NCBI GenBank assembly: GCA_022570795.1
Contig: JAKUDP010000017.1
Coordinates: 372,001 to 436,000 of the forward strand
Reading direction: 5' to 3'
DNA length: 64,000 nucleotides
Source: Sphaerulina vaccinii
Lineage: Eukaryota > Ascomycota > Dothideomycetes > Mycosphaerellales > Mycosphaerellaceae
Shown: positions 24,833 to 35,656 of the stretch, piece after piece
Layout: each line of letters starts with the position of its first letter
How positions within the stretch are numbered: the first letter of the stretch is position 1
Translations under genes and position numbers: made by a program
Notes under the pieces: model-generated
Told to the model about the DNA's origin: nothing
Database searches by the model: none
What the model saw: only the letters and a program-made list of their open reading frames with translations

Positions 24833-27800
24833 ATGCGCTCCAGCATAGCCTGCATCCGTTGCCGGCGATCGAAGGTCAAGTGCGTGAACAATGGAGTGGG
24901 CACGACATGTCGGTCTTGTGAGAACTCTGGGAGGGACTGCCAGTACCCTTCCCCAGTAGCGGGTGGAAGTCGGCGGCGGGATAGCATATCAGGGCGGGCC
25001 GATGTCTATGGGGATGCCGAACGACGGCAGAGGCCGCGAAAGAGTGCGACGACATATACATCAAATCCTATGACAGGACCTTCAGATTCTCCAAGGCCAT
25101 TACTAGATGCACTGGATCCGAGACTCCTCACGCCTGCCGTATGGCAAGAGCTGTTTGACATATTTCAAATCCACTACTCTGCAGACCTACCATTCCTGCA
25201 TCCTCCAACTTTCCTTAAGCCGCTACGCTCTGCCAACCTACAGCCTCCAACTAGTAATGGAATACCTACGGAGTCCTCAGCCTCTGCGCGTCCGCCGGCC
25301 TCAACTGAGTTCTTGCTAGCGTTCCTGGCCCTGACAGCACGCTTTCATCCCAGGCTTGTCGCACACCATTCGCCACCTACATCGTCACGACCTAGCAACC
25401 CTTTGATAGCATCAGAGTACTACGCCGCAGGAGCGAACGAGAAGCTGGCCAGCATCTGGACCGAGAACAGGCCTCATGACATCGAGCGATGCCAAACCGC
25501 GCTCATGCTTGGTCTGCACGAATGGGGCATGTGTAGAGGCGCAAAAGCTTGGCTCACAGTTGGCCTGGCGATTCGTGCAGCCCAGTGCATGGGCCTGCAG
25601 TACGAGATGGATCTCGACGATGAGCCTCTATCTCGATCCATTGCTTTGTCAGGAGAGGCTGAACGGATGGGCATGGACTCGAACCGGAAAAGCTCAGTCT
25701 CGTCTTCCAAATCCACTGAAGATGCCTTCATACTCCAAGAAATCAGACGACGGACTTTCTGGAGCTGCTACATCATGGACCGGTATCTGAGTAGTGGCAA
25801 GTACAGACCTCAAATGCTTCACGCTCACGACTTGAGGATACAGCTGCCCGCTAGCGAGCGTGCGTTTCTGTTCGCCGAGAAAGTGCGTACTCTGATGCTT
25901 GGCGAGGAGGACAGAAGTGTATCAGGTCCAGTTCGGGCAGAGGTACAGAATCAGCGGCAACAGTCAGTCATGCTTGGCACGACAGGAACGCCAGAGCCGA
26001 ACATGGCCCCATCACCACGCAGCACATCGCGCGACGAGGAGGAGAAGGGCAGACTAGAAATCGGCTCTGACGAAGGCTTGATCAGTCGTTATGTCAAGAT
26101 ACTTGAAATATATGGCAAGGTGGTCAAATGGTCTTGTGCTGGCGGCCGCAGGTATGACTCGAGTAGCAAGCAACAAATAGAACAAGCTGACAGTTCTATA
26201 GAATCGAGGAACATCCACCCTGGGACCAACGGTGCGAATTCTACAAGTTGCGCCGCATGTGTCACGAGTTCAAGGCCAGTCTGCCTCGTCAACAAACGCT
26301 CACCCCGCAGAACACACAAGCACATATCAGCTTGAAGACATCAACACCGTATACCTTGGTGCATGCTGTCTATTCACTGTGCCTAATCGCGCTGCATCGT
26401 GAGTACGTGCCGTTCATTCCAATACGCTGCTCGAAACCAGAGGGACCTTTGGACGCGCCACTATTCCCCGCGGACAAGTACAACGTGCCTGCTGGCTTCT
26501 GGGATGAGAGTGCGCGTGAATGTTTCAGATCGGCTCGAGAGCTCATGGACCTGGTCCGAACCTGCCAGGAGTGGCGAGCTCTCGTAGAAACTCCAATCAT
26601 CGGGTTTGCGGTGTACACGGTCGCTTTCGTTGGAGTCTACTGCATCAACTTCCCGTGGATGGACCCAGATGGGTTTATGTGCACCAGACTCGAGCCAGGA
26701 AGGCCAGAAACAAAATCTGGTGAAAGTAAGGGCTTTGAGGCTGCTCGTAAAGCACTTGAAATGATTGGCAACATGCGAACAAAGCTGCGCCTGGCTGGTG
26801 GCTGGTTCGACACAATCAATAAAATGCACAGATACTACCGACGTATCAAGAGTGATTACAGGAAGAATGTGCAAAGTGTGGAAAGCTCGTCAGAAGGTGA
26901 TAGCCCAGTCAGTACTCGACATTTGAGTCTACGCGAAGGTGGCTCGGGAGGCGGACTGGATGAGTTCAAACTTCTGGAACGAACTCTGCAAGAGTTTGGC
27001 AACCTTGAGGACCAAGGTGTGGATATGACCGATGCCCATCGGCCTGACTCGCGACCACTCGATGCCGTATACGACGACAGCAACTCCGGCACTGTCAAAA
27101 GTGAAGAAGGTGATCGCCCTGTTGCGGGTACAGAGCCACCGAAGACGGAAGGCGGTGCTTGGAGTGCTATCAACACGGCGCCAGGTGCACCTGCTAGCCG
27201 TCACCCCAGCATCTCCACTCCTAGCAGTGCACAGTTCCGAAGCTACGATACATATGCTCAGCAGCAAGATCAATCGCAACAGAACAGTCAGCAGCACGCC
27301 GGGCACTACCCACAAAACGGGCATCCACCACCACCACCTTCATCTGGACCATCGCCGAGTCAACCACCGCAGCAGCTCCAGCATCCACAACATGGCTACC
27401 AGCCTCCACCATTGAGCAACTTCCGCCCTTCATATTCGGAGGGCCCAAGCCCAGCTCCTGGTCCACCAAGTCTGACGTCTCCAGCATCGCAATCAGCTAC
27501 AGGTACAACACCCTCTCAAACGCACGCTTCTCCGCCATTTGAGCGCCACCATTCCCAGGCAGGTTATGGCAGCTGGACGCCGCAGAATGGACAGTACCAG
27601 ATGCAGCCACCTCCTCCAAATCCTTACGTTAATGGCGCAGCCCATCACTATCCTCCACACCAGCATGGTCCGCCGCCGCAGCACGGAGGCTATCCTACAC
27701 CCGCACATTCCGCTCACCCTCAGCAACCGGTACACCCACACCAACCGCCGCCACCACCGCAACTGTGGGATCCTACCACAAAGGAAGCTTGGCTGAACAA

Positions 27801-27963
27801 CCTCGACACTCGTATGGGTGGGGATGACATTGCTGCTTTCGTAGATGGTGGTGAGGTTTCCGAATGGGCCAACATGGCTGCCTCACAAGGCTTTGCAAAT
27901 GGCTGGCTTACAGCAGTGTGGCACGACAATAAGCCAGCAGTATGGCAAGGAAATCATGCATGA
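24833..27963 (+). CDS. Zn2Cys6 fungal transcription factor with Pro/Gln-rich C-terminus
   Basis: Two exons, 24833-26151 and 26202-27963, joined across a 50 bp intron (GTATGA, GCTGACAG, ATAG), give 1026 residues. The binuclear zinc cluster is at the very N-terminus: C7-x2-C10-x6-C17-x8-C26-x2-C29-x6-C36, with the basic RRSKVKC loop. Residues about 100-600 hold the fungal-specific transcription factor domain (FDIFQIHYSADLPFLHPP; RRRTFWSCYIMDRYLSSG; ARSRE-like middle region). Residues about 780-960 are Pro, Gln and His rich (a likely activation domain), and the end has a compact AAFVDGGEVSEW segment. The frame stays open about 260 bases upstream of the ATG but has no earlier ATG, so an extra 5' exon is possible. 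The target pathway cannot be told from sequence. Confidence 0.9.
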
Positions 27964-29199
27964 TCATCGCTGTCCACAAGCGTGGACTGGAGTATCCGGA
28001 CAGCCGAGCGGAGCGCGATGCCAGTGCATTTGGACTTCGGAGATACTTTCCAGGCCTTCTTGACGTTGTCTTCATCAACGAGCGAACACCATCCTATTGT
28101 TGGTCCAGAAAGAGCAAGAAGATATTAGCTTGATCTTGAGAGAAGGAGTCAACCTTTCATCGCTTGCCATGGCCTTCGAGCATGACCGCTCATGAACTAA
28201 AAGTATGTGGCGACTTCTGAGTCGCATTGGAGTTGTTCTGCTTCTAAGCACATATACCCTGGTCGTTCGGACTGGTTGAAGAGGATTGAATATATGCTAC
28301 GATCTGAGCGTATCTGAACGAAGCGGACTGTCAGCTAGAACAGCAAATGTTGGTACTATGTACATGATGATCAACCACACGTATGACTAGCACGACCATA
28401 CATTATTATAAGCTGGCCATCTCGGCCTCACCTTACTGAAGACTATGCTCGAAAATATGCTCATGTGTGCTTGCCAAGGATGTCAAACTGGAAGTATGTG
28501 AATATAAATCAGTCGTGTATCCGGTTTCGTGATTCTGAAGTTCACGCCACTTAGACTTAGGCTGCAGGTCTCAGTCGAGAGTCGTACCTCGCTAGCGATG
28601 AACTCCATAGTACAACATTGCTGCCTATACAAATCTTTTCCCTGAAACGCACTCAACAAAGTCAAAATCCGTCCGTAAGAGCCATAGTTCATTGATACCC
28701 GCGTAGGTACAGCCGACGTCGTCTTTGAATGACACAATGATATTGTCAATGTATTGACCGAGCTTGTGAATTCAGTGGTTGCTTCGCTCAGAGTCCCGTG
28801 AGATGTCTTCTCGCGAAAATCTGATTCCAGAGCATATCTCTGGCCGGGTGAACAGATCCGGTCGGAAGCCATGGCTTGTGACCAGCTGAATGTAGAATCC
28901 AGTGACCGGAGATTGAGGAAGGAACTGGGAGACTGAGCTTGGAAGTGTGGGCTTGCCACCATGTCCGATTGATTTAGCTGAAGGTCATGCGCTGAACCAA
29001 AGAGTCCGATCAACTCGTCTCCATAGCTTTCAAGTGCTCCTCCACTCTCCATTCGGTACTTTCGCCGCTCCTGCATAGTATCATCTCGGGATTGGTGTTG
29101 CATGCATTCCGTTCCGAAAGGCACCTCACCCGAAGCTCTCAGCGTTTGTTGGGGAAGTGAATAGAAGCAATGATTGAGTCTGGACGAGAACAGCATCTC
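27964..29199. other. Intergenic region
   Basis: Contains the 3' flank of the Zn2Cys6 gene. A 237-codon minus-strand frame at 28483-29196 starts 3 bases after the stop of the 99-residue gene upstream, but has no domain or compositional sign of coding; I do not call it. No repeats or RNA genes were seen. Confidence 0.45.
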
Positions 29200-29552
29200 T
29201 CATGTCTTAGACTGGATCGAGAGACTTCCAAGTGTCTCCATTAGCTCCGGTAAGTCGTCAGGATGTTGAGCCTCGTTCTGAACTCCAGTCTGCTCCACCC
29301 CTTGCATCTTGTTTTCTTCCTGCCGGACTTGAGTGAGATTCGTCGTCAGGCCTTTCTGCTTCATCTCCTCGAGATGTTCTTGGACCATGTTTCGGATACT
29401 GGTGTGTTGAGGACTACCTTCGCCAAAAGTGTAGGCAACATTACGGAGATTGCGAAGAAGCTGTGTCAGGTCAACAATGCTGCATTCTGTTACTGACGAG
29501 GTGTATGGCGCACGATGAGAAGCAGCTCGTCGTCAGAAGTTACGGCAGCCAT
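29200..29552 (-). CDS. Small hypothetical protein, predicted helical
   Basis: Tentative two-exon model: 29514-29552 and 29200-29460, with a 53 bp intron (weak donor GTGCGC, CTGAC branch, ACACAG), giving 99 residues. The first exon has an acidic N-terminus (MAAVTSDDELLLI) and joins in phase to LLRNLRNVAYTFGEG. The rest is Glu/Gln-rich and probably a coiled coil (NMVQEHLEEMKQKG, then VRQEENKMQG). The ATG lies 218 bp from the divergent Sen54 start, so they may share a promoter. The donor is poor and I recognise no family, so this model could be wrong in its 5' half. Confidence 0.4.
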
Positions 29553-29770
29553 TATGCGGGCCTTGTTACATGCCTAAACTTGAGACTTGAGGATACCGAT
29601 GGAGTTTGTTGATGATTGTATGTGGCAAGGAGGTTCGTGAGAGGAGGTCGAGAATCTCATCTCGGATTCGGATAGCTGCCAAGACTACGAAAGCTTCACT
29701 GTAGACTCACTTCAAGACTAACATCATTATTCTTCGACTTCAACATTCATTGCAGTTCCGCAACAACAGT

Positions 29771-31122
29771 ATGGCAGATGCAGACGAGGACGTGATGCCC
29801 CGGGCTGAGGTGCCTGGAGGCGAAGATGTCGATCTCTCAGACGAGCCACAAGACTTTCGATTCTTAAGCTCAATATCGTGAGCATGATATGCAGAATTGT
29901 AAGAAGGCGCAACTGACAGTATTATAGCGAGAAGAGCGCCGTCATACCGAAGCGAGGTGAGAAGGATTTCGAGCCTCATGCCACTGCACTTCAGTCAAAT
30001 ACCTTGGCGGCCTCCCGACAGGCTATGCATAATGTGCTAGCCCATGAACGAGTACATCAACCCAAAGGACACACGATTGGCATATATCATGCAGAGACCA
30101 ATATGTGCTATGCTATCAGCCCCAAGGGTCCACTGTTCATCAAGATGGGCAGAGTCTTGTCACCTCAGGAGTGCCCTTTTGGAGACGACGAATTCCGAGG
30201 TGTTCGAACGTGGATGCATCCCGAAGAGGCACTGTACCTGCTTGAACGCGGAACCATGGATGTGAGATGGCCAGTCCAGGATGGAGACGAAGGAGAATAT
30301 GGAGTGCCGATGAGCTTGCAGGCAGGCTATGCGATGTTTCTTGGCGACGATGGAGCGCATGAAGGAGCACTAACATTTGAGCGGTTCTCCGTCTACTCTG
30401 GTCTGAAGCGAGCTGGGTACACAGTTCTAAGGGCGCCTTCGTGGGACTCAGAAGGCCCAGCACTAAGTGCTGATTGCTATCCTCCCCTGCCAAACCGTAC
30501 ATGGCAGACAGGACTATTCAATTCAATATCAGCACTGAAGAGTTTCTTCGCGACAGATCCCGTCAAGCTCGAACGCCAGCAACACGCATGCCAGATCGAA
30601 GAACCAATCGTACCCAACGACCTATACCGCAACTACATGGAAATCTATCGCCGACTAGCCCTTATCGACTTCCACGACCCAACACTAGTCAAAGCACCAT
30701 CAGCACCAGAGATCCCTACCACAGATCCTGGCTTCCGCATCACATACCACGTCTGGAAACCAGGCTCAGCACACTTCAAGAAGTCAGCACCTGTAGACCC
30801 AGACTTTCGGGTAGCAGTAGTCAACGCTCGAGAGAGTAACATGCCTACGCTAGAACAAATCGGCGCTCTGCTGGAGACAACGCCTTACGACCCGCCTAAG
30901 GACTCCGCACATATGCATATGAAGCTGAAGCATGGATATAAGAATGTCATCTTGGCAGTGGTGGATCAAGGAGTGCCAAGTTATCTGAGAATCGCTGATG
31001 CCGCGTTTGGACGCGAGAAGGTGTATGAGCGACTTCACGCTCAAGCAGGTAGAGGTGGCAAGAAAGGTGGAAGAGGTGGTGGACGTGGCAGAGGAGGGAG
31101 AGGGAGGGGAAGAGGGAGATGA
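29771..31122 (+). CDS. SEN54: tRNA-splicing endonuclease subunit Sen54
   Basis: Two exons, 29771-29877 and 29928-31122, across a 50 bp intron (GTGAGC, CTGAC, ATAG), give 433 residues. The N-terminal half carries the Sen54 N-domain signature: ALQSNTLAASRQAMHNVLAHER, the GKMGR-like FIKMGRVL strand, and the GVRTWMHPEEALYLLERG block around residues 130-150. Later RFSVYSGLKRAGYTVLRAP matches the winged-helix part shared by splicing endonuclease subunits. Sen54 is a structural, non-catalytic subunit of the Sen2-Sen15-Sen34-Sen54 heterotetramer that excises introns from pre-tRNAs. The last ~25 residues are an RGG-type tail (GRGGGRGRGGRGRG) that I do not know from the yeast protein. Dbr1 lies convergently 218 bp downstream. 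Confidence 0.92.
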
Positions 31123-31340
31123 AGAGATCAGGACCTGACAGCCGGGACTGGTGCTTGAGATATATTGACCATCTATGCATCATGATCTGCGACGAGCTAC
31201 AGGCTATCGAGCTCCGCGTGCGCAATGGCGATCGTACGCAGCACTAGCTTTGAGGCATGGGCTGCACTACTGCTGCGCTGGCATACCGTTATGGGGAGTA
31301 TGCTGGTCAGGCTGGGATCTCAGAGGAGCTGCTGACAACG

Positions 31341-33131
31341 TCATCTTCCACGAAATCGACCTCTTCCACCTCCGCCTCCACGACCTCGCCCGCGACCTCC
31401 GCGCCCACCACGATCTCCTCGGTACCCGCCACGTCCTCTACCGCGACCACCAAATCCGCCTTGGAAGTCGTCCGGTCGAGGTCCAGCTGCTAGCCGAGCA
31501 TCAAGCTCCTCGTCGCTAATCTCTAGCGGGTTCGGAATCTGTAAAAGCTGGCAGAAATCTGTAGCTTGTGGGTTTGGGTACTCCTTCACCTGCTGGTACT
31601 GTGGATCCAGGAAGCTTCCTCCATCATAGATCGGGGCTGTGACCACAAAGTTCTCTGGAATGATCAAATGAGCATCATCAATGTTCTGCTCGACCCAGTT
31701 CCGCTCGGCATCAATCAGCTCGCGATACTCCGACTGTGTCTTGGCTGGTAACACTCGCGCATCAATGTCTCCTACCGGTGCAGGTTCGCTCAGTGCAAAG
31801 GCACGTGTGATGGCGAGCCACTCTCTATCGTACTGCAACTTCAGGGGCCGGTCCTGATCCCGAACTGGTTTCTCTGAAGCAGAGATCAGCTGCAGAAAGT
31901 CGCGGCTCGGTAAGCACTTATCAAGTGCAAGGAAATTCGTTGTAGTGTTGGTAATTTCGGAAGGATGTTCCATCGGTTCTGGGGCCTTCCTGGGTGCGAA
32001 TGAAGCTGGTAATGCAGCACGTGCTGCAGCGAGGCGTGCCTCTTCTTCATTTTCTTCACTTTGCTTTCCTAGGGCGGCACCGTTGCTTGTCGACGCAGGC
32101 TTTACGTCGTCGTCAAGGTCAAGATCGATCTCATCGCTGTTCTGAGGCTTCGAAGGTGCTGCTGGCTGCGCAACTGATCCCGGTGCTGACTTCGCGAGTG
32201 GCATAGGCTCATCGTCGTCTAGATCCAGATCGATCTCGTCGTCATTCCTGGCAGGAGGAGCCGTCTCAGTACCATCAATGGCTTCATCTCCGTTCAGATC
32301 GATCTCGTCTTCGTTTTTTGATGGCACAGGATACGAGCTTGTTCCAGCAGGGGCGATCTGTTGAGGTAGTGCTGCTTCCTGCTCTCCATGTTGCACAACT
32401 GCAGCAAATTTGCAGTGTAAGTGTGCACTGAACCAGTATCTCGGCCGCAGGAATTCCAGTACCTGCTTCGCAGCAACACTTCCTAATCGACCACTCTGCG
32501 CGTCTTCTTCAAAGTGCTTCTTTCTTCTGAACAATTGCTTATGATTTCCTTTCCACTCGATTCCTTGTGGCCAGTCGTGGCTGACGCCAATGTCGATTTG
32601 CGTTCGAATTTGCATCAGCTTTCGCACATCCAATTCGCGAACGTGATAGATGCTCTTCATATCTGACTCATTGTATGGCAATCGTTCGAAATGAGGTTTG
32701 CGATAGTCGAAACCTTTCCAGATACCACTCATTCCAGCTATCCTCAGTGGCCCAAGCCGTAGCACATTCGCAGCGCCCATGTAGTAGATGTTTGGAGCCA
32801 CCCATCCTCCATGGTAGAGCTCAAACAGGTAGTTGCTTGCTTCGTGGTTGCCACCAACGAATATAGTCAGACATGGTGCCGTTCGTTGGCCAGAGTAGTA
32901 TTCGTGGAAGTCACACATCTCCCGATACTTGGGTGGCATGCTGACACAGTTGAGGTCGAAAGCATTGCGTACTGATTGAAAGTCGCCGCCGATTATGAGT
33001 AGATCGACTCCAGGCCAGCCTTTCTGTTTGCAGGCTTCTTCTATCGAGGCATAGATCGCGTGGAGCGTGCCATGGCCACAACCTTCAACCGCAAGGCGCA
33101 CTCCATGTGATTCTTCCAGTTGGAGCGCCAT
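31341..33131 (-). CDS. DBR1: RNA lariat debranching enzyme Dbr1
   Basis: Single exon of 596 residues, ATG at 33131. The metallophosphoesterase motifs are all present: VEGCGHGTLHAIY (metal-site Cys18 and His20), IIGGDFQSVRN, FVGGNHEASNYL, IGVSHDWPQGI and the FSAHLHCKF His pair. Dbr1 cleaves the 2'-5' branch of excised intron lariats in the nucleus so that they can be degraded and snoRNAs released. Between the catalytic domain and the C-terminal Dbr1 domain sits an acidic insert of repeated DEIDLDLDDDE-like units (about residues 280-350). The C-terminal ~45 residues are a pure RGG tail. The few residues before VEGCGHG make the N-terminus slightly longer than usual. It starts 255 bp from the divergent Rpr2/Snm1-like gene. 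Confidence 0.95.
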   Translation of the reverse strand: MALQLEESHGVRLAVEGCGHGTLHAIYASIEEACKQKGWPGVDLLIIGGDFQSVRNAFDLNCVSMPPKYREMCDFHEYYSGQRTAPCLTIFVGGNHEASNYLFELYHGGWVAPNIYYMGAANVLRLGPLRIAGMSGIWKGFDYRKPHFERLPYNESDMKSIYHVRELDVRKLMQIRTQIDIGVSHDWPQGIEWKGNHKQLFRRKKHFEEDAQSGRLGSVAAKQVLEFLRPRYWFSAHLHCKFAAVVQHGEQEAALPQQIAPAGTSSYPVPSKNEDEIDLNGDEAIDGTETAPPARNDDEIDLDLDDDEPMPLAKSAPGSVAQPAAPSKPQNSDEIDLDLDDDVKPASTSNGAALGKQSEENEEEARLAAARAALPASFAPRKAPEPMEHPSEITNTTTNFLALDKCLPSRDFLQLISASEKPVRDQDRPLKLQYDREWLAITRAFALSEPAPVGDIDARVLPAKTQSEYRELIDAERNWVEQNIDDAHLIIPENFVVTAPIYDGGSFLDPQYQQVKEYPNPQATDFCQLLQIPNPLEISDEELDARLAAGPRPDDFQGGFGGRGRGRGGYRGDRGGRGGRGRGRGGGGGRGRFRGR

Positions 33132-33386
33132 CGCGATGGCCGGCGATGTGTTCTCAAAGGCTCTCTGGCAACCGCGAGAAAAGACAACAAGTGATGTTTC
33201 TCGTTGGTTTGGCAGCGACGTTCAAATCGATACTTTTAGAGTTTAAGGTTCGACGTCGACCAGGATCAAAGTGAGGATTATGCGGCCACCCGTTAGCTTC
33301 CGTCAGCAGGACCCACAAGGCATATGCTTCAACAGATCTGTCGACGATATTTCTTCAGGAAGACAACGAAAAGCATCAAAACTGAT

Positions 33387-33959
33387 ATGGCCTCACCATT
33401 AGTTGCTGCCCGTGAAGCGCATCTTCAAGCATCTTCTGAAGCCCTGATGTTCACCTCGCCATCAATATCAGCACATCTACAAACTCAGAAGACTGAGAAG
33501 ACCAGTACAGGCGATGAAAATAGCACGATGAACACAAGGCCTCAGATATGTTCTTGCGGTAGACAACTTCTTCCAGGCTGGAACTCCAAGGTCAGAAGCG
33601 TAAAGAAGCATACTCGTAAAGATCGGCTAGCGGGCAAACCTGCATCGAAGACTCTATCATGCTTGATTTGCAACTCAGTTCATATCCTGTCAACGAGAGT
33701 CAAGATACGGATGGCCAGCGCACCCAAGAGGACATTAAGTACAGACTCTGGAACTAAAGCCAAGACTCATCTTGGTCCAAATGCATCAGTCCTCATTGCA
33801 CAACCGACGCCAACCACTACTGAGCCTGGGACAAGTACTACGAGGAAACGAAGTCGTAACAAGAAATCTTCTTTACAAGCTATGCTAGCCGAGCGGAAAC
33901 CAGGAGGTTCGAGCAGTACTCACGGGTTTGGACTTGGGCTGGGCGATTTCATGAAATGA
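33387..33959 (+). CDS. Rpr2/Snm1-like RNase P or RNase MRP protein subunit
   Basis: Single exon of 190 residues from the ATG at 33387 (an in-frame ATG at 33324 would add 21). The N-terminal helix ends in TSPSISAHLQTQ, typical of the fungal Rpr2/Snm1 family. A zinc-ribbon-like core follows (ICSCGRQLLPGWNSKVRS paired with LSCLICNSV), then a basic spacer and the family's end motif, LQAML spaced to GFGLGLGDFMK. Such proteins bind the RNA of RNase P (pre-tRNA 5' maturation) or RNase MRP (rRNA ITS1 cleavage). The first zinc half-site reads CxC rather than CxxC. I cannot tell P from MRP. It sits divergent to Dbr1. Confidence 0.65.
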   Translation: MASPLVAAREAHLQASSEALMFTSPSISAHLQTQKTEKTSTGDENSTMNTRPQICSCGRQLLPGWNSKVRSVKKHTRKDRLAGKPASKTLSCLICNSVHILSTRVKIRMASAPKRTLSTDSGTKAKTHLGPNASVLIAQPTPTTTEPGTSTTRKRSRNKKSSLQAMLAERKPGGSSSTHGFGLGLGDFMK

Positions 33960-34547
33960 GCAGAAACTGCAGCCACGACATAAACATATCAGATTCACGA
34001 AAGCTGTTGCTGGACTGCCGTCGATCAATACTAGGACACAGGATAGTGCTGAGGATGAGCAGTCTAGGCTGCTCATCAAGAGTGATTTGTCCGTCAGTCG
34101 GTCGTTCTTCGAAAGGATGGTCAGAACTTTGTGCTTCGACGAAGTAGGGACGGAGAAGGTCGGATGATGCGGAGCAGGATGAGCGAATCAAAGAGGTGAA
34201 GAAGAGACGGGAAGTCGCAAAGATATGCATGCAGGCGTGAGATCCTGGGCAGATCGCCTTCGTGAACGGCTAACTGGAAGCGAGTCTGAGACAGGGAAGG
34301 CCTAGTTCTTGAGTACTTGTCAGCAGCATTAGTATCCGCATGAAGCATCATGCCTCGCAATTAGGTCGCTGAAGCAATATGGGGAACGCATGTGAAAGTG
34401 ACCTCTTTTACAGACCTGATCTCACCAGCGCTAAATCAAGATGATGTATCTTTAACTGTACATGGGCCTCGCCTGTCTGGCTCAGCGTATACCACTTCTC
34501 TCCTGCTTCGTCCTCTCCATCTTCTCTGTATCTTCGAATCCTCACGC
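33960..34547. other. Intergenic, convergent 3' flanks
   Basis: 588 bp between the stop of the Rpr2/Snm1-like gene and the stop of the Rieske gene. It should hold both 3' UTRs; nothing else was seen. Confidence 0.5.
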
Positions 34548-35360
34548 TTAACCAATGACAAGCGCATTATCTTCTGGGAAGTCGTACTCTGGCACCTCCA
34601 AGTTCAATGGTGCTGGACCCCTTCTTACACGTCCGGAAATATCGTAGTGAGAACCGTGGCATGGGCAGAACCATCCACCGTAGTCTCCAGCCTCACCAAT
34701 AGGCACACAACCCAAGTGAGTGCAGACACCCAACATGATGAGCCACTCAGGCTTCTTGACACGGTCTCCGTCTGGCTGTGGGTCACGAAGTGTCTTCCAG
34801 TCAAAGTCCTCGGCCTCCTTGATCTCGTCTGCGGTTCGGTGACGGATGAAGACTGGCTTACCACGCCACTTGATGATAACGTTCTTGCCTTCTGGGATAG
34901 ATGCGAGGTCGACCTCAACCTTGGCCTGAGCGAGGACATCGGCGGATGCGGACATGTTTACCAGGAAGTCTGTAAATCCAATTCGTCAGCCATTGCTGCC
35001 ATATACACCATACTCTCGACTCGCGCTGTGCCTGCTTCACTCACCTTGCACAGTGTTCTTGGCTCCGAGAGCTGAGATACCACCGAGTGCGCCAACCATG
35101 AAATATTGGAACATCTTGTTGCTCGTCTCGCTGCCCTTGTTTCGGTAGCTTTTGAAGGATGGAATGTTGGTCGTGTCTGGCTTGTTGCTCGAGCCGCGGT
35201 GGAAGGGTGATTTGAACTCGGCGTGCGATGTTGAGGCATCAGTAGAGGCGGTCCTTTCGCTGTTTCTCTGGATGGCGGTGGTGGTGCTGCGCAGAGATGG
35301 CACGGTCTGGCGACCGGCGCCACGCACCAGCGAGGAGGCCGCGCGGGAGGAGATGGACAT
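34548..35360 (-). CDS. RIP1: Rieske iron-sulfur subunit of cytochrome bc1 complex
   Basis: Two exons, 35045-35360 and 34548-34969, across a 75 bp intron (GTGAGT, TTACAG), give 245 residues. The N-terminus is a basic, Ser-rich mitochondrial presequence (MSISSRAASSLVRGAGRQ), followed by a membrane anchor (MFQYFMVGALGGISALGA) and the hinge DFLVNMSASADVLA, restored only by splicing. The 2Fe-2S ligands are in CTHLGC (188-193) and CPCHGSHYD (207-215), with both disulfide cysteines. It transfers electrons from ubiquinol to cytochrome c1 in complex III of the inner membrane. A CCAAT box at 35487 (plus strand), about 130 bp upstream, could bind the HAP complex that drives respiratory genes. The promoter is shared with the divergent macro-domain gene. 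Confidence 0.97.
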
Positions 35361-35486
35361 GGCGACGGTGTGGGAGATGCGAGAGGAGTCGTGGGCGGGT
35401 TCAATGGGTCGTCGTCGTGCTCGAAGGAGGCGTCGTCGTGCTGAGAGTGATGCTCAAGACAAACTTGAGCTCGGAAGAAACAGGAA

Positions 35487-35491
35487 CCAAT
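35487..35491 (+). promoter_or_regulatory. CCAAT box between RIP1 and the Poa1-like gene
   Basis: CCAAT lies in the 296 bp divergent promoter, 127 bp from the RIP1 start and 166 bp from the macro-domain gene start. HAP/CBC control of RIP1 is known in yeast; here it is inferred from position only. Confidence 0.35.
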
Positions 35492-35656
35492 GAGAAGAGG
35501 TCGAGAGTAATTCTGCGTAGAGTTCATACCAGCGCGTAGATGTCATCCCTGCCTGATATGTGCCCCCAGTGGCGACTTCTGCCTAACGAGATGAACTCTG
35601 TCGCCCACTTCACGTTGATATCCACCTCGCAACAATCCTTCGAATCACAATATACG

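Noticed and set aside
28483..29196. 237-codon minus-strand frame 3 bases after the 99-residue gene
   Set aside because: No domain, signal peptide or coherent composition; no splice-consistent link to a neighbour.
34392..35075. 227-codon plus-strand frame
   Set aside because: It is opposite the Rieske gene, whose metal-binding motifs make the minus strand certain.
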